From a virus: a DNA stretch of 64,000 bases. Location of the stretch: positions 1 to 64,000 of the IMG/VR virus record IMGVR_UViG_3300025317_000002. One strand, given 5' to 3'. Shown one piece after another: positions 6,825 to 15,769 of the stretch (its first letter is position 1; the number at the start of each line of letters is the position of its first letter). Under the pieces are notes generated by a model. It searched no databases, was not told the DNA's origin, and worked only from the letters and a program-made list of their open reading frames with translations. A program made the translations under genes and the position numbers.

Positions 6825-7573
6825 CCAGCATCCAAGTTCGCGGCCATAACTCTCTTTCTCCAATCCTCTATCAGATGATTCAGGAAGAGGTATCTGCTCA
6901 GGATGCAGCCCAATACATTCTCGAACATGGACTCTCCCCGAATCTGGATGAGGGACTAAGAGATTGGCTTTCCAAGAAAATGGTAGGTGCAGGAGAGAAA
7001 CTCCAGAAAGTAGGGGAGAAGATTAAACCCTCTCCCCCTCAAAGGCCAAACTCCTATAGCTTCATATCAAGAAATAAGCCCGGTCCCCGAGCGACGGATA
7101 TGAAGACACCTTCTCTTGATGCCATGAGATCAAGAAGCCTAGATCAGATGAAGGCAGAAAGAGACAGGGCAATCGGCAAATTCAAGCCGACTTATTCATC
7201 TTCCTATAAACCGATACCTGCAAAACCAGAATCACCTAAGGTTAATTCTTCTCCCCAAGCGAAAGATGGGGAGCAGTCTCAAAGTGCAAACGATAGACTG
7301 AGGGATCTGGCGAGGAGGCAACGGGAGAAGCAAACAGCAGAGAGAGAAAAAGACTCAAAGTTATTTACATCGATAGAAAAAGTTACTTCTGGAAAATACA
7401 AACCAGTTGTAAGTCAGAGACTTTCAAGAAAGATTTCTCAGGGCGCCAAAGAAATTCTTTCTCCCTCTATTAAAGTGGGGAGTAGTGAAGCAGTTCCGAG
7501 GACGAAAACAAGTTCAACCGCGTCAAAGAGCAAAAGCTTAAAGACGAAATCTCAAGCCACAAAGCCGGCTTAA
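6821..7573 (+). CDS. Basic protein with helical tag
   Basis: 250 residues. Residues 14-38 are the recurring tag (ILYQMIQEEVSAQDAAQYIL). The rest is Ser, Lys and Pro-rich, low complexity and basic to the end (KSKSLKTKSQATKPA). It resembles the two preceding long basic proteins in composition and in carrying the tag near the N-terminus. Its start overlaps the previous stop. No family is recognised. Confidence 0.6.
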   Translation: MTSIQVRGHNSLSPILYQMIQEEVSAQDAAQYILEHGLSPNLDEGLRDWLSKKMVGAGEKLQKVGEKIKPSPPQRPNSYSFISRNKPGPRATDMKTPSLDAMRSRSLDQMKAERDRAIGKFKPTYSSSYKPIPAKPESPKVNSSPQAKDGEQSQSANDRLRDLARRQREKQTAEREKDSKLFTSIEKVTSGKYKPVVSQRLSRKISQGAKEILSPSIKVGSSEAVPRTKTSSTASKSKSLKTKSQATKPA

Positions 7574-7582
7574 GGAAATCTA

Positions 7583-8311
7583 TTGACCGACCCAGAAACC
7601 CATATTCCTCTTGGTGAATCTCATGCGGAGCTTCAGCAGGTTCTTCTGGAGTACCTTTATCAGCAGTCTTATCCCTACCACCAGTCTCTGTATGCAACAG
7701 GTAAGACCGGTTACGATAGAGCTACATCCAGGCAAGGAGTAAGAACGGGAGCACCGGATGATCTCAAGCAGGTCCCTTTAGCCTGGGATGATGACGATCC
7801 AGACTATGCCTTTCAGCAGGCAGGTAAAGTCAAGGAAAAAGGTTACAGGTACTCTTTCGGTCATCATCTTGGAGGTTTGAAAGATCCTTCTGAGAAGATT
7901 CAGGATGTTGACGTAATTCCAGGAGCGGTCAAAGACGAGACACCTCCTGTTGAAGGAAAAAGAACTGGCACAAACAAAGAGAGAATCGGACAGAAGTTCG
8001 ACCCCAATTACAAGAGATCTCCTGAGAAACCTGGAATCAGATTGAAGCGAATTACCAAGGAGAGCACCACGACCTCTCCTAACTCCAAGCCAAATCTCGA
8101 GGAGAATCAGGCTTGGATGCTCTACCATTACTTTGGGCCCCAGTACGATGAGATGAAGGAAATGACCTCTGCTGCCTCTGTGGGGTCTTATTCGAAGCCA
8201 ATGTGGTTTTGCTCGACTCCAAATTGTGGCTACCAGGCCCCACATGGAATGTATTCCTATGAAGGGATGCTCTGCCCTTATTGCAGATCCCCCTTAGCAA
8301 AAAGAGAATGA
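7583..8311 (+). CDS. Virion-region protein with C-terminal zinc ribbon
   Basis: 242 residues starting at a TTG with AAGGAAA a few bases upstream; no ATG fits better. The middle is basic and probably flexible. The last 30 residues form a zinc ribbon (FCSTPNCGY then MLCPYCRSP). The helical tag of the five preceding proteins is not evident, although the N-terminus is helical. It overlaps the next gene as ATGA. Confidence 0.55.
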   Translation: MTDPETHIPLGESHAELQQVLLEYLYQQSYPYHQSLYATGKTGYDRATSRQGVRTGAPDDLKQVPLAWDDDDPDYAFQQAGKVKEKGYRYSFGHHLGGLKDPSEKIQDVDVIPGAVKDETPPVEGKRTGTNKERIGQKFDPNYKRSPEKPGIRLKRITKESTTTSPNSKPNLEENQAWMLYHYFGPQYDEMKEMTSAASVGSYSKPMWFCSTPNCGYQAPHGMYSYEGMLCPYCRSPLAKRE

Positions 8312-8640
8312 ATACGCTTCACAAAAAAGATATTGAATATACGCTTCCCCAGAAACCAATAGAGGAAGCTGTAACAGTAAAACTTGGTTCCTTTGCCTCA
8401 CTAGATGAGCTTCAGGATTTGACTTACTTTGTCGTTTATTCAGACAAGGTGAGAAGAATCGAGTATGAATTTACGAGAGAAGAACTGGAAAAAGAACTCA
8501 TGGAAGAGATGAATTTCCCTAAAGACAAGGTAGACCTCATCTTGAGCTACCTCATGAACTTTAGAGAAATTCAGCTTGATGTTGCAACCAAGAGGCTTAT
8601 ACCAGTCAAAAGACGGTATGACCTTCGACTTATGAGTTAA
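8308..8640 (+). CDS. Small protein of unknown function
   Basis: 110 residues. I chose the ATG at 8308 because it overlaps the preceding stop as ATGA; an earlier ATG at 8281 would overlap by 31 bases. Mixed alpha/beta composition with an acidic helix (REELEKELMEEMNFPKDKVD) and a C-terminal strand-rich segment (IQLDVATKRLIPVKRRYDLR). No known domain is recognised. It is the last gene before the FN3-like virion proteins. Confidence 0.5.
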   Translation: MNTLHKKDIEYTLPQKPIEEAVTVKLGSFASLDELQDLTYFVVYSDKVRRIEYEFTREELEKELMEEMNFPKDKVDLILSYLMNFREIQLDVATKRLIPVKRRYDLRLMS

Positions 8641-8650
8641 GGAGATTACT

Positions 8651-9211
8651 ATGGCTTTCCCGACCGAAACTGATATGAGAACAATTGGTTGGCAGCTTGT
8701 CCAACTTCTCAAGGCTCCGCCTGCGCCCACTGTAAAGCCTGGTAGTGGCTCCAATACTACTGGTGATGGTACTGATGTTGAGGTGGGCGCCCATGTTTAT
8801 GCTTACACATGGGTAACAGCTCAAGGAGAGTCCCAACTTAGCCCAATCCATGTTGTGAGAGTGCTTGATACTACCAATGACGTAGTGCCTCTCACAGGTA
8901 TTGCTGTGGGGCCTGATGGGACGACTGCGCGTAAAGTCTATCGAACTGCAGCCGATGGCTCAGCATTCAAGCTCCTTACTACCATCAGTAACAATACAGC
9001 GACGACTTTTACGGATGATAAACCAGACACTGATCTTGGAGCAGCTCCTCTCGCTTCTCCGATTGTGCCGGATCTGGGGTATTCGACTCAGGTCAATGAT
9101 GCTTCGAGAGATGGAACGCTGCGACTTAAAAGTGCAGGTGGTACGATGATTTCTGTGAATATCACGGAGAGTGTCGTAACTGTTCGTTCCGCTCCTCCAT
9201 ATCCTAGCTAA
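8651..9211 (+). CDS. FN3-like domain virion protein A
   Basis: 186 residues with an AAGGAG site. Residues 46-125 form a beta-sandwich-like domain whose conserved words (YAYTWVTAQGES, GPDGTTARKVYRT, FKLLTTISNNTATTFTDD) recur in at least five other places in this window, including the sheath and fibre. A C-terminal 40-residue strand segment is shared in style with the next gene. Such Ig/FN3-like domains commonly decorate phage capsids and tails and bind surface sugars weakly; that role is inferred. It is a paralogue of the next gene. Confidence 0.65.
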   Translation: MAFPTETDMRTIGWQLVQLLKAPPAPTVKPGSGSNTTGDGTDVEVGAHVYAYTWVTAQGESQLSPIHVVRVLDTTNDVVPLTGIAVGPDGTTARKVYRTAADGSAFKLLTTISNNTATTFTDDKPDTDLGAAPLASPIVPDLGYSTQVNDASRDGTLRLKSAGGTMISVNITESVVTVRSAPPYPS

Positions 9212-9228
9212 GCTAAAGGAGCTTTGAG

Positions 9229-9828
9229 ATGGCATTTACGGACCAGCAGCTCACAGATATTCAAAGCGACTTTATCAAGATGCGAGATGCCCTTGTAAAG
9301 TTGCTTACAAAGGTTCCTCCTCCTGCTGCTTTAACAGTCGGGACTCCTACCTCTGGAGGAAACGTAGATGCTGGATTTCATGCTTATGCTTACTCTTTTG
9401 TAGGACCAGCAGGGGAATCTGTCCTTAGTCCTCTTGCAGGAGTGAACATCGCAACCAACAAGACTGTGCCTCTTACAGCCATTGCTCTTGGTCCCACTGG
9501 AACGACAGCAAGAAATCTCTACCGTACCACAGCAGATACGGTTACTTTTAAGCTTGTTCCAACCGGAACAAGTCTTGCGGACAATACGTCAACGACCTTC
9601 ACAGATGACAAGATAGACACGGACTTGACTACCTCCCCTCCTACAGATCCGGCTTTAGCTGTTACAGATCAGTATACTTTGAAATCTGATTTGGATTATT
9701 CAGGAGGTCAGGTGTTGGAGCATTGGGTTTATGAAAATGCTGGGAAAGGCATAACTCTTTCTATTTCAAAGAACAGAAACTTTGGTCTGGATATTCGGAT
9801 CTCTCAAGATCCAAACCGGCCAAACTAG
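9229..9828 (+). CDS. FN3-like domain virion protein B
   Basis: 199 residues with an AAAGGAG site. It is paralogous to the preceding gene: a similar N-terminal helix ending in a proline-rich linker (LLTKVPPPAA), then the same FN3-like domain at about 42-125 (YAYSFVGPAGES, GPTGTTARNLYRT), then a different C-terminal strand region. Tandem duplication followed by C-terminal divergence is the simplest reading. Likely a head decoration or structural protein because of its place just upstream of the capsid genes. Confidence 0.65.
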   Translation: MAFTDQQLTDIQSDFIKMRDALVKLLTKVPPPAALTVGTPTSGGNVDAGFHAYAYSFVGPAGESVLSPLAGVNIATNKTVPLTAIALGPTGTTARNLYRTTADTVTFKLVPTGTSLADNTSTTFTDDKIDTDLTTSPPTDPALAVTDQYTLKSDLDYSGGQVLEHWVYENAGKGITLSISKNRNFGLDIRISQDPNRPN

Positions 9829-9842
9829 AAAAGAGACTGTAG

Positions 9843-10406
9843 ATGGACGCGACGGATGTGATTCAGGAATTCTCAGGGTTTGGGGGAATCTCTATGACAG
9901 AAGAACCCAAGTCCATTCGGGAAACTCTTCCAAACCATCTTTTCCTTTATGAAGGGAAAGGAGAAGTTCCTATCTTTCCACAAGCTCCGTCTGCACAGTC
10001 TGTGCTTCAGAGTCCAGTCGAAACTTACCCTCAGTTTCAATGGGATCAGGAGACTGAGTCTACCTCGAAGTCAGTTACTCACGAGGCTTATGTCCCTCCC
10101 CAGCCCTTGACCGAGGCTCAGATAATTGATGAGCTGACCAACATTCTAAGAACTCTCTATGCACGAACGAACCCTATGACGGAAGGAAGACAATTTCTGG
10201 ATCGCTTTATTCAGAAGATGTCTTGTCTAAACGAGAGCAAGAACCCTCAAGGAAAGGTGAGATCAAAGCAAGCTGCTTTACCCCTACCCTCCCAGCAGGT
10301 CCCCTTACAAGAAGCTTGGATTCCAATGCCTCGTTCGGTAGTTCCCCTCATGAGGGCATCTCCCGAGTTTATTGTGCAAGGTCTTCTTGAAAGGGGATGG
10401 AGGTAG
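9843..10406 (+). CDS. Unknown protein upstream of the prohead protease
   Basis: 187 residues. The N-terminal half is Pro, Glu and Ser-rich and likely flexible. Residues 95-130 form helices (DELTNILRTLYARTNPMTEG). The C-terminus ends EFIVQGLLERGWR. It lies directly before the protease-scaffold gene and its 3' end carries that gene's ribosome site (GGATGGAGG). A scaffold or core protein role is possible from position only. Confidence 0.5.
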   Translation: MDATDVIQEFSGFGGISMTEEPKSIRETLPNHLFLYEGKGEVPIFPQAPSAQSVLQSPVETYPQFQWDQETESTSKSVTHEAYVPPQPLTEAQIIDELTNILRTLYARTNPMTEGRQFLDRFIQKMSCLNESKNPQGKVRSKQAALPLPSQQVPLQEAWIPMPRSVVPLMRASPEFIVQGLLERGWR

Positions 10407-10407
10407 C

Positions 10408-11823
10408 GTGGAAAAGACTACGCTCATAGATACAATTTCCTTTGTTCCTAGAACCTTGGATGAAGGAGTGAACGCTCAGGGAGAGAAAGTTCTTCTTGTC
10501 TCAGGCCATGGCCAAAAGGTAGAGTCCCGGAATAAAAATGGTCGGATCTATCCAAGAGCGATCTGGGAACGGATTCCACGAGATCCCCAGGTTCTTGTTA
10601 GGCTAGAGGAAAGAGGGATGTATAGTGAGTTCCCTCATCCGAAAGAGGGGGTTGCTACTCCCCTCAAAGACAAGATCTGCGGAATTATCACAGAAATCAA
10701 GCCCCCGGATGAAGAAGGGTGGGTTGACATTGTAGCAGAAGTTGGTCGAAACACTCCAGCCGGGGAGTTTGTGGCAGCGTGCTTCGAGAATAAGTGGAAG
10801 ATGGGGATTTCCTCAAGAGGAAGAGGAACAGTAAGAACCACGCCCGACGGCGGAATCGTTGAAGACGATTACGAATTCATTACGTTTGACTTTGTCTTGG
10901 ATGAAAGCACACCTGGGGCTAACCCTAGGCCTGCTGTGTCCGAGTCAACAGATGAACTCACGGAGAATACAATCATGGATAAAATCGCCCAGTTGACGGG
11001 AATCAAACAACTGGTAGAGTCTCTTGACAATATTACCGCCATGACCGACTTCGGGAAAGTCCAGGAGGTTTTGGTTCGACAGGAGATCGAGATCTCCAGG
11101 CTTAGCAAAGAGGACTCTGCCTCTCTTGATCCTTTGATCCGTCCCATCAAAGAGAGCATCGAAAAGATTCGAGACAAGATGCACGCCGCCAAGGTAGCAA
11201 GCAACCCTCTCGTCACAAATCTCAGACGAGAGTGTCAAGATCTTCGCTCACAAAATGAAAGTCTTCAAGCCAATCTCGAAGCAGCGGGAGAGATCATCGA
11301 ATCGATGCGGCTTCCCTATCATGCTGCTCGCTCTTTGGCTGAGGAACTTGCCATCCGAGCCCTCGAGCTCAAGGAATCCCAGGCCCCCACCCCCGAAGTT
11401 GTAGAGAGTGTGGTAAAGCGTGCTATTAGGGACAACCAAGATAGTGGTTTGCTCAAAGAGAATGTGCTCCTCAAAAAGAGACTCCAGGCTGCCAATGCTC
11501 TCTTTGAGGCACTACTTGATAAGCACACGGAAGATATTGTCGAGTCCTACATCGATTCTGTTGTTGCCGAGAAGCCTCACCTTCTTGGGGTAAAGTCAAT
11601 TCTTGAATCTTGCAAGACAAGAGAAGATGTGGCTGAACGAGTTGCTATTCTCGAGAAAGCCATCTCCGAAGAGGGGTTTCCGGAGGATCTTCCCCAAGGT
11701 CCTCAGGTTCCGACTCTCGTGGAATCCACGCTCCAGACCCGAGTTCCCCTCTATGAGAGTAATCAGGGGAACGATTTTACGTCGATGCTCACAAGGGAAC
11801 TCGTAGGCCGAATGGGCCGATAA
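10408..11823 (+). CDS. Prohead core protease (gp21-like) with scaffold-like coiled-coil tail
   Basis: 471 residues from GTG 10408, preceded by GGAGG at 10399-10403; an earlier TTG at 10372 is less likely. Residues 30-165 match T4 gp21-type prohead proteases (peptidase U9): RNKNGRIYP at 41-49, a likely catalytic His77 in EFPHPKEG, and Ser135/136 in MGISSRGRG, followed by the acidic region around 153-161. Residues 190-460 are long helices typical of a scaffold or core protein. T4 gp21 is about 210 residues and its scaffold gp22 is a separate gene, so this looks like a protease-scaffold fusion. It lies immediately upstream of the capsid gene. Confidence 0.85.
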   Translation: MEKTTLIDTISFVPRTLDEGVNAQGEKVLLVSGHGQKVESRNKNGRIYPRAIWERIPRDPQVLVRLEERGMYSEFPHPKEGVATPLKDKICGIITEIKPPDEEGWVDIVAEVGRNTPAGEFVAACFENKWKMGISSRGRGTVRTTPDGGIVEDDYEFITFDFVLDESTPGANPRPAVSESTDELTENTIMDKIAQLTGIKQLVESLDNITAMTDFGKVQEVLVRQEIEISRLSKEDSASLDPLIRPIKESIEKIRDKMHAAKVASNPLVTNLRRECQDLRSQNESLQANLEAAGEIIESMRLPYHAARSLAEELAIRALELKESQAPTPEVVESVVKRAIRDNQDSGLLKENVLLKKRLQAANALFEALLDKHTEDIVESYIDSVVAEKPHLLGVKSILESCKTREDVAERVAILEKAISEEGFPEDLPQGPQVPTLVESTLQTRVPLYESNQGNDFTSMLTRELVGRMGR

Positions 11824-11875
11824 GGACAGACTCCCTAAGTTCCCGTTTTTTTCAACTCTTCGAAAGGAGATCTAA

Positions 11876-13444
11876 ATGCTTACTACGATTGCCCAGCCTA
11901 TTACCGAGAAGAACTTGCAGCAATCCGTGCAGCATGGCTTCGAGCTGGCAAACGGGAAATGGAGCCCTCTGGTTAAGGGTCTCGATCCTTATAGGAAGAT
12001 GCTGACGGCCCTTATCATGGAGAGCACCAGAAATTTCATCGATAACCTCGATGAGACGACCCGAATCACCAGCATTGGTGCTTACGACAAGTATAACTTT
12101 CCCATGATCCGTGCAGTGGTTCCAAACCTCATTGCAACCGAGATCGCAACCGTCCAGCCTCTTAACGGACCTGCGGCACTTATTTTCTTCATGGAGTTCC
12201 TTTATGGAACGAGCAAGGGTGCCATTACAGCCGGGACTAAGATGTTCGATGTTCTCACTGGGCCGGATGCTACTGTGGATTATACCAGCGAGAAGGTCAG
12301 CAAGGAAAACGTTCTGAAAACGGACGGAACTGCTTTCTGGCCCACAACTGCGGCTGCTGGAACCTACTCAGGATACCTCAACAAGAAATGGCGTCCGATT
12401 CGTCCTGGCACCATGAAGATCTTCGAAGTTCTGACTACTGGTGCGGGTGCTATCACGAAGGTTCAAATTGCGCATGATAATGGATCTGGAAAGCTCATTG
12501 CAGATACTGCCATGTCGGCTGGGACGGTCGATGTGACCAGCTCCTCGGTTCACTACTCCGCAGTGGAAGACGCCAACAATCCCAACGTCAAGATCGTGAC
12601 TTTGACCAGCTCCCCGGATTCCAATGCCGATCCTGCTGCTACACTCGAGGTAGATTATGAGTTTATCTCGGAGGCCATGGTTGGGGACAACATTCCGGAT
12701 GTGGATATTCTCCTCACTTCGGCTCCGGTTACGGTCAAATCCAGGAAGATGAAGGCCCGCTGGTCTCTCGAAGCCGCCAACAACATGCGCTCTCAATATG
12801 GGGCGTTGGCAGATGTCGAGGTGACGGCTGCAATGGCCGAGAAGGTCAAGTTCGAGATTGACCGTGAGGTGATTAACACCATTCACTCGATCGCTCCTGC
12901 TGCTCATGTAGAGGAATTTGATCGGGTGAGCGCATCTTCCAACCCGAACATCTCCTATACCGAGCACAAGCTCAGGATGTATGATACCCTGGCAATGCTT
13001 TCCGGCAAGATCCTTAAAACCACAAAGAGAGTCCGTCCAAACTTCATTGTGGGAGATATAGAGTCTTGCAACATCTACAGGACAATGCCTGGGTTCAAGG
13101 CGTATCCTGCGGCTTCGACTGTGGGTGCTCAGAAGATCGGAGTTCTCAATAACCAGTATGTGGTCTTTGAGGACCCTTTCCTAACTCCTTCTCTTGCCAA
13201 TGGAGACACGCTTGCTGGAGGTGGGGGATTGGCAGCCGGAGTTTCAATTGTTGGATACAAGGGAGCTTCATTCCTCGAAGCTGGATTTGCCTATTGTCCT
13301 TATGTGCCCCTCCTCTTGACCCCCATTGTCACGTTGGATGACTTTGTGGGTCGGATTGGAGTGCTCACGCAGTACGCCACTAAGGTGATCAACCCCAACA
13401 TGTATGGGAAGGTCCTCTTGAAGAGCGCTGTGCCCGTTGCGTAA
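11876..13444 (+). CDS. Major capsid protein (T4 gp23-like)
   Basis: 522 residues, the same size class as T4 gp23 (521). A GAAAGGAG site precedes it. Typical words include NFPMIRAVVPNLIATEIATV, then QPLNGPAALIFFMEFLYG, the characteristic gp23 N-terminal domain after the delta region, and the C-terminal VGPQ-like fold segments (QKIGVLNNQYVVFEDPF). The N-terminal 60 residues may be removed by the adjacent protease, as in T4. This is the most confident assignment in the window and fixes the type of phage. Confidence 0.95.
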   Translation: MLTTIAQPITEKNLQQSVQHGFELANGKWSPLVKGLDPYRKMLTALIMESTRNFIDNLDETTRITSIGAYDKYNFPMIRAVVPNLIATEIATVQPLNGPAALIFFMEFLYGTSKGAITAGTKMFDVLTGPDATVDYTSEKVSKENVLKTDGTAFWPTTAAAGTYSGYLNKKWRPIRPGTMKIFEVLTTGAGAITKVQIAHDNGSGKLIADTAMSAGTVDVTSSSVHYSAVEDANNPNVKIVTLTSSPDSNADPAATLEVDYEFISEAMVGDNIPDVDILLTSAPVTVKSRKMKARWSLEAANNMRSQYGALADVEVTAAMAEKVKFEIDREVINTIHSIAPAAHVEEFDRVSASSNPNISYTEHKLRMYDTLAMLSGKILKTTKRVRPNFIVGDIESCNIYRTMPGFKAYPAASTVGAQKIGVLNNQYVVFEDPFLTPSLANGDTLAGGGGLAAGVSIVGYKGASFLEAGFAYCPYVPLLLTPIVTLDDFVGRIGVLTQYATKVINPNMYGKVLLKSAVPVA

Positions 13445-13532
13445 CGCAATCTCCATCTGGTGCCACGGGTCAGGAGGCTTTTTTGATTTGCTTCTCCTGG
13501 TCTCCTGGCCAACAGGCACCTTCGAGAATGTT

Positions 13533-14246
13533 ATGCCCTTTGATGCAATATATCTCAAAGCATACGCCAAGAGAAAGCTTGGATATTCCTCCACAGGCAT
13601 CGAAGTGGAGTTAGACGACGATCAGCTTCAAGATTCCATCGACGATGCTCTGGAGATCTATGGAAGATTCAAGCCCAAGCGTCTGAGAGGCATTATTACA
13701 GTCTCCATGGGAGTAGAAGCATATGACCTCGGCACACTCTTGATCCCACCTCCGAGAGGAGTTTTGGAGTTGCAATGGAGGCACATGGGAGCAAATGTAG
13801 AGGCAATGGAGTTTACGAATCTTCTTCTTCACATGCCTCAGTTTCCCTTTGGGGACTTTCAGCACCTCGCCAGTGCCAAACAATGGCTGAAGACTCTATC
13901 TCGAGTAATAGGTACAGAGTCCGATTGGGAGTTTGATGAAGCATCTAAAAAGCTCTTCATTGCAAACATTCCTATCGACGCTGATAAAGCCATGATTTAC
14001 TACATTGTAGATCCAGCACTCTCTGACATTCCGAATAGCGAGCAAAGATACATCAAAGACCTCGTCTTGGCTGAATCCATGCTCAACCTTGCTTTTGTTC
14101 GTGGAAAGCATAAAGGAATTCCTACCCCTGTAGGAAACATCTCCATGAATGCCAAAGAGCTAGAGGAAAGAGGAAGCTTCCTCAAAGCAACTACAGTCGA
14201 GAATATTCAGAGAACGAGCCTTGAGCCCGTTCCCATGATTGGGTAG
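13533..14246 (+). CDS. Neck protein (T4 gp13-like)
   Basis: 237 residues from ATG 13533. The frame is open back to 13437, but the upstream part (residues such as GSGGFFDLLLLVSWPT) is unlike the rest. Residues 15-45 (KLGYSSTGIEVELDDDQLQD, then a helix) match the N-terminus of gp13-type head-completion proteins. The gene order capsid, neck, tail completion, terminator, sheath and tube also fits. It forms part of the head-tail connector. Confidence 0.65.
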   Translation: MPFDAIYLKAYAKRKLGYSSTGIEVELDDDQLQDSIDDALEIYGRFKPKRLRGIITVSMGVEAYDLGTLLIPPPRGVLELQWRHMGANVEAMEFTNLLLHMPQFPFGDFQHLASAKQWLKTLSRVIGTESDWEFDEASKKLFIANIPIDADKAMIYYIVDPALSDIPNSEQRYIKDLVLAESMLNLAFVRGKHKGIPTPVGNISMNAKELEERGSFLKATTVENIQRTSLEPVPMIG

Positions 14247-14248
14247 GT

Positions 14249-14818
14249 ATGATTGAATTTACTGGAGAGATGCGCCTAAACGGTAAAGCTCCGAAATCCT
14301 TTCCAAGGGGATCTGAGGTCTTCGGGTCCCTCTTTGATAGTGCCCTCAAGGCCAAGCAAAACGTCTCAAAGAGGATAGCTGAGAGGGTAGCTGAGCTTGC
14401 AAAAGAAGTTCTTGAGAAGCAAGTTTATCGTTCTCAATGGGAAGACCTCTCCGAGACATACTCTGATTGGAAAGAGAGACAAAACCTTGACCCAAGAACC
14501 TTGATCTCAACTGGAGAATACTTGGACTCGATCAAGGCCAGAGTCAGGCATTATCCCACAAGATACTTTGTGGGACCAGATCCTGAGGCTACGCATAAAG
14601 ATTCGGGTCTACCTTTCAAGAAGCTCATGCGAATGCATGAGTATGGTTTCGAGGACCCTGCGCGCGGTGTCAGGATTCCAGCTCGACCTTTCTGGAGGCC
14701 CTTTGCGGAAGAGGTCAGAATTTGGATCGAAGATGAAATTACAACCAACTTCAAGTTAGAAGTCATGGCTAACATGAAACGAGACTACCCAGGTGGGCCC
14801 TGGGTCAAAGACATTTAG
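14249..14818 (+). CDS. Tail completion / neck protein (HK97 gp10-like or Mu gpG-like)
   Basis: 189 residues, beginning two bases after the preceding stop. A helical N-terminus is followed by ISTGEYLDSIKARV, then the characteristic HEYGFEDPARGVRIPARPFW segment seen in HK97 gp10-like and phage virion-morphogenesis proteins that join tail to head. The C-terminus is a helix. Location between the gp13-like and gp15-like genes supports a connector role. Confidence 0.65.
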   Translation: MIEFTGEMRLNGKAPKSFPRGSEVFGSLFDSALKAKQNVSKRIAERVAELAKEVLEKQVYRSQWEDLSETYSDWKERQNLDPRTLISTGEYLDSIKARVRHYPTRYFVGPDPEATHKDSGLPFKKLMRMHEYGFEDPARGVRIPARPFWRPFAEEVRIWIEDEITTNFKLEVMANMKRDYPGGPWVKDI

Positions 14819-14819
14819 A

Positions 14820-15134
14820 ATGACACCGATAGAGTATGGTATACATCTTCTGGAAAGTGGTAAGACACCTAAAGAAACGATCAAGGATCTCATCGAGATC
14901 TACGCGTCTGGTGCAGGGACACTCACCGGCAAGATGGTGAAATGTCACAGAGATGGTTGTAACAGGATGCTCCACTTAGGAGATGCTTCCTGGCGAATTG
15001 GGGCGCACAACTATTGCCCGGAGCATGCAAGAAAACACAAAGGGGAGCTTGAGAAAGTAAGACGGGTAGATCTTCTAAGAGCTAAGGACGGAACGACATG
15101 GCCGTTATCAAATCCAGAGCAGCTCTTGTTTTGA
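14820..15134 (+). CDS. Small zinc-binding protein with helical tag
   Basis: 104 residues from ATG 14820, just after the preceding stop. Residues 4-31 resemble the recurring tag (YGIHLLESGKTPKETIKDLI). Residues 40-70 hold a zinc site (CHRDGC then NYCPEH). A charged C-terminus follows. It overlaps the next gene by 37 bases. Unknown function; one of the tagged proteins located outside the pre-capsid cluster. Confidence 0.55.
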   Translation: MTPIEYGIHLLESGKTPKETIKDLIEIYASGAGTLTGKMVKCHRDGCNRMLHLGDASWRIGAHNYCPEHARKHKGELEKVRRVDLLRAKDGTTWPLSNPEQLLF

Positions 15135-15769
15135 GGGCACACGATGAAGCTCTGGTAAGGTATCTTGGCTCTCTCACAACGGATAGTGGAAACCCACTTC
15201 GAGTGATTTATGCGGCACCTCATCAAGCCTTCTCCCAGATGAAGGATCGCTATGGCACAATGGATAGGGTTCCACTTCCAATTGCAAGTATCTTTAGAGT
15301 GATAGACCCCTCTGTGGATTATTCCAGATGGACTAGGTCTCATGGAGCAATGCTCAGGCATCTGGCATATGCAGATTCTGAGAATAAGCTGATGAAAACA
15401 TCAGCGCTTCCGATTCCGATTTACATGCTCTACCACGCTGATCTCTGGGCCAGTGCAGACTGGGATATAAGTTCAATTCTGTTCCAGATCTCTATGGCAG
15501 AAGGTATCTCAGGTAGAGTCTATAGGCAAGTGGATATGGGAGATATTTGGGGAAAGAAATATGTTCCTTTTTATCCCAAGACTCCCATAAACAACTCAGA
15601 TTTGATTGGGGGAATAGACACAAGTATCACACTTAGGAAAACCATTCCCTTCGAGTGTCGAGGTTGGCTATCTCCTGACGTTATCAACTTAAGGACAGTT
15701 CTTACAGGGGAAACTCAGGTTCTTGATCTTGAGACTGAGACTGAACTCGATGTTTGGACAGAGACCTGA
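15098..15769 (+). CDS. Tail sheath stabiliser / tail terminator (gp15-like)
   Basis: 223 residues, with AAGGA about 10 bases upstream of the ATG. The pattern of T4 gp15 can be followed: an N-terminal strand with VIYAAPHQAFSQM, VPLPIASIFRVIDPSVDYSR, a helix-strand pair around PIPIYMLYHADLWASADWDI, and a C-terminal strand pair ITLRKTIPFECRGWLSPDVI. gp15 caps the tail tube and sheath and joins them to the neck. Position just before the sheath gene fits. Confidence 0.62.
   Translation: MAVIKSRAALVLRAHDEALVRYLGSLTTDSGNPLRVIYAAPHQAFSQMKDRYGTMDRVPLPIASIFRVIDPSVDYSRWTRSHGAMLRHLAYADSENKLMKTSALPIPIYMLYHADLWASADWDISSILFQISMAEGISGRVYRQVDMGDIWGKKYVPFYPKTPINNSDLIGGIDTSITLRKTIPFECRGWLSPDVINLRTVLTGETQVLDLETETELDVWTET

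Noticed and set aside
11824-11852. Terminator before the capsid gene because of a run of seven T (11846-11852)
   Set aside because: No stable stem lies directly before the T-run; a GGCC-N5-GGCC hairpin is about 25 bases too far upstream.
13437-13532. Longer N-terminus for the gp13-like protein
   Set aside because: The extra residues are hydrophobic and unlike neck proteins, and the start overlaps the capsid stop without a ribosome site; it is more likely an intergenic leader with a 6-bp CAGGAG/CTCCTG stem.
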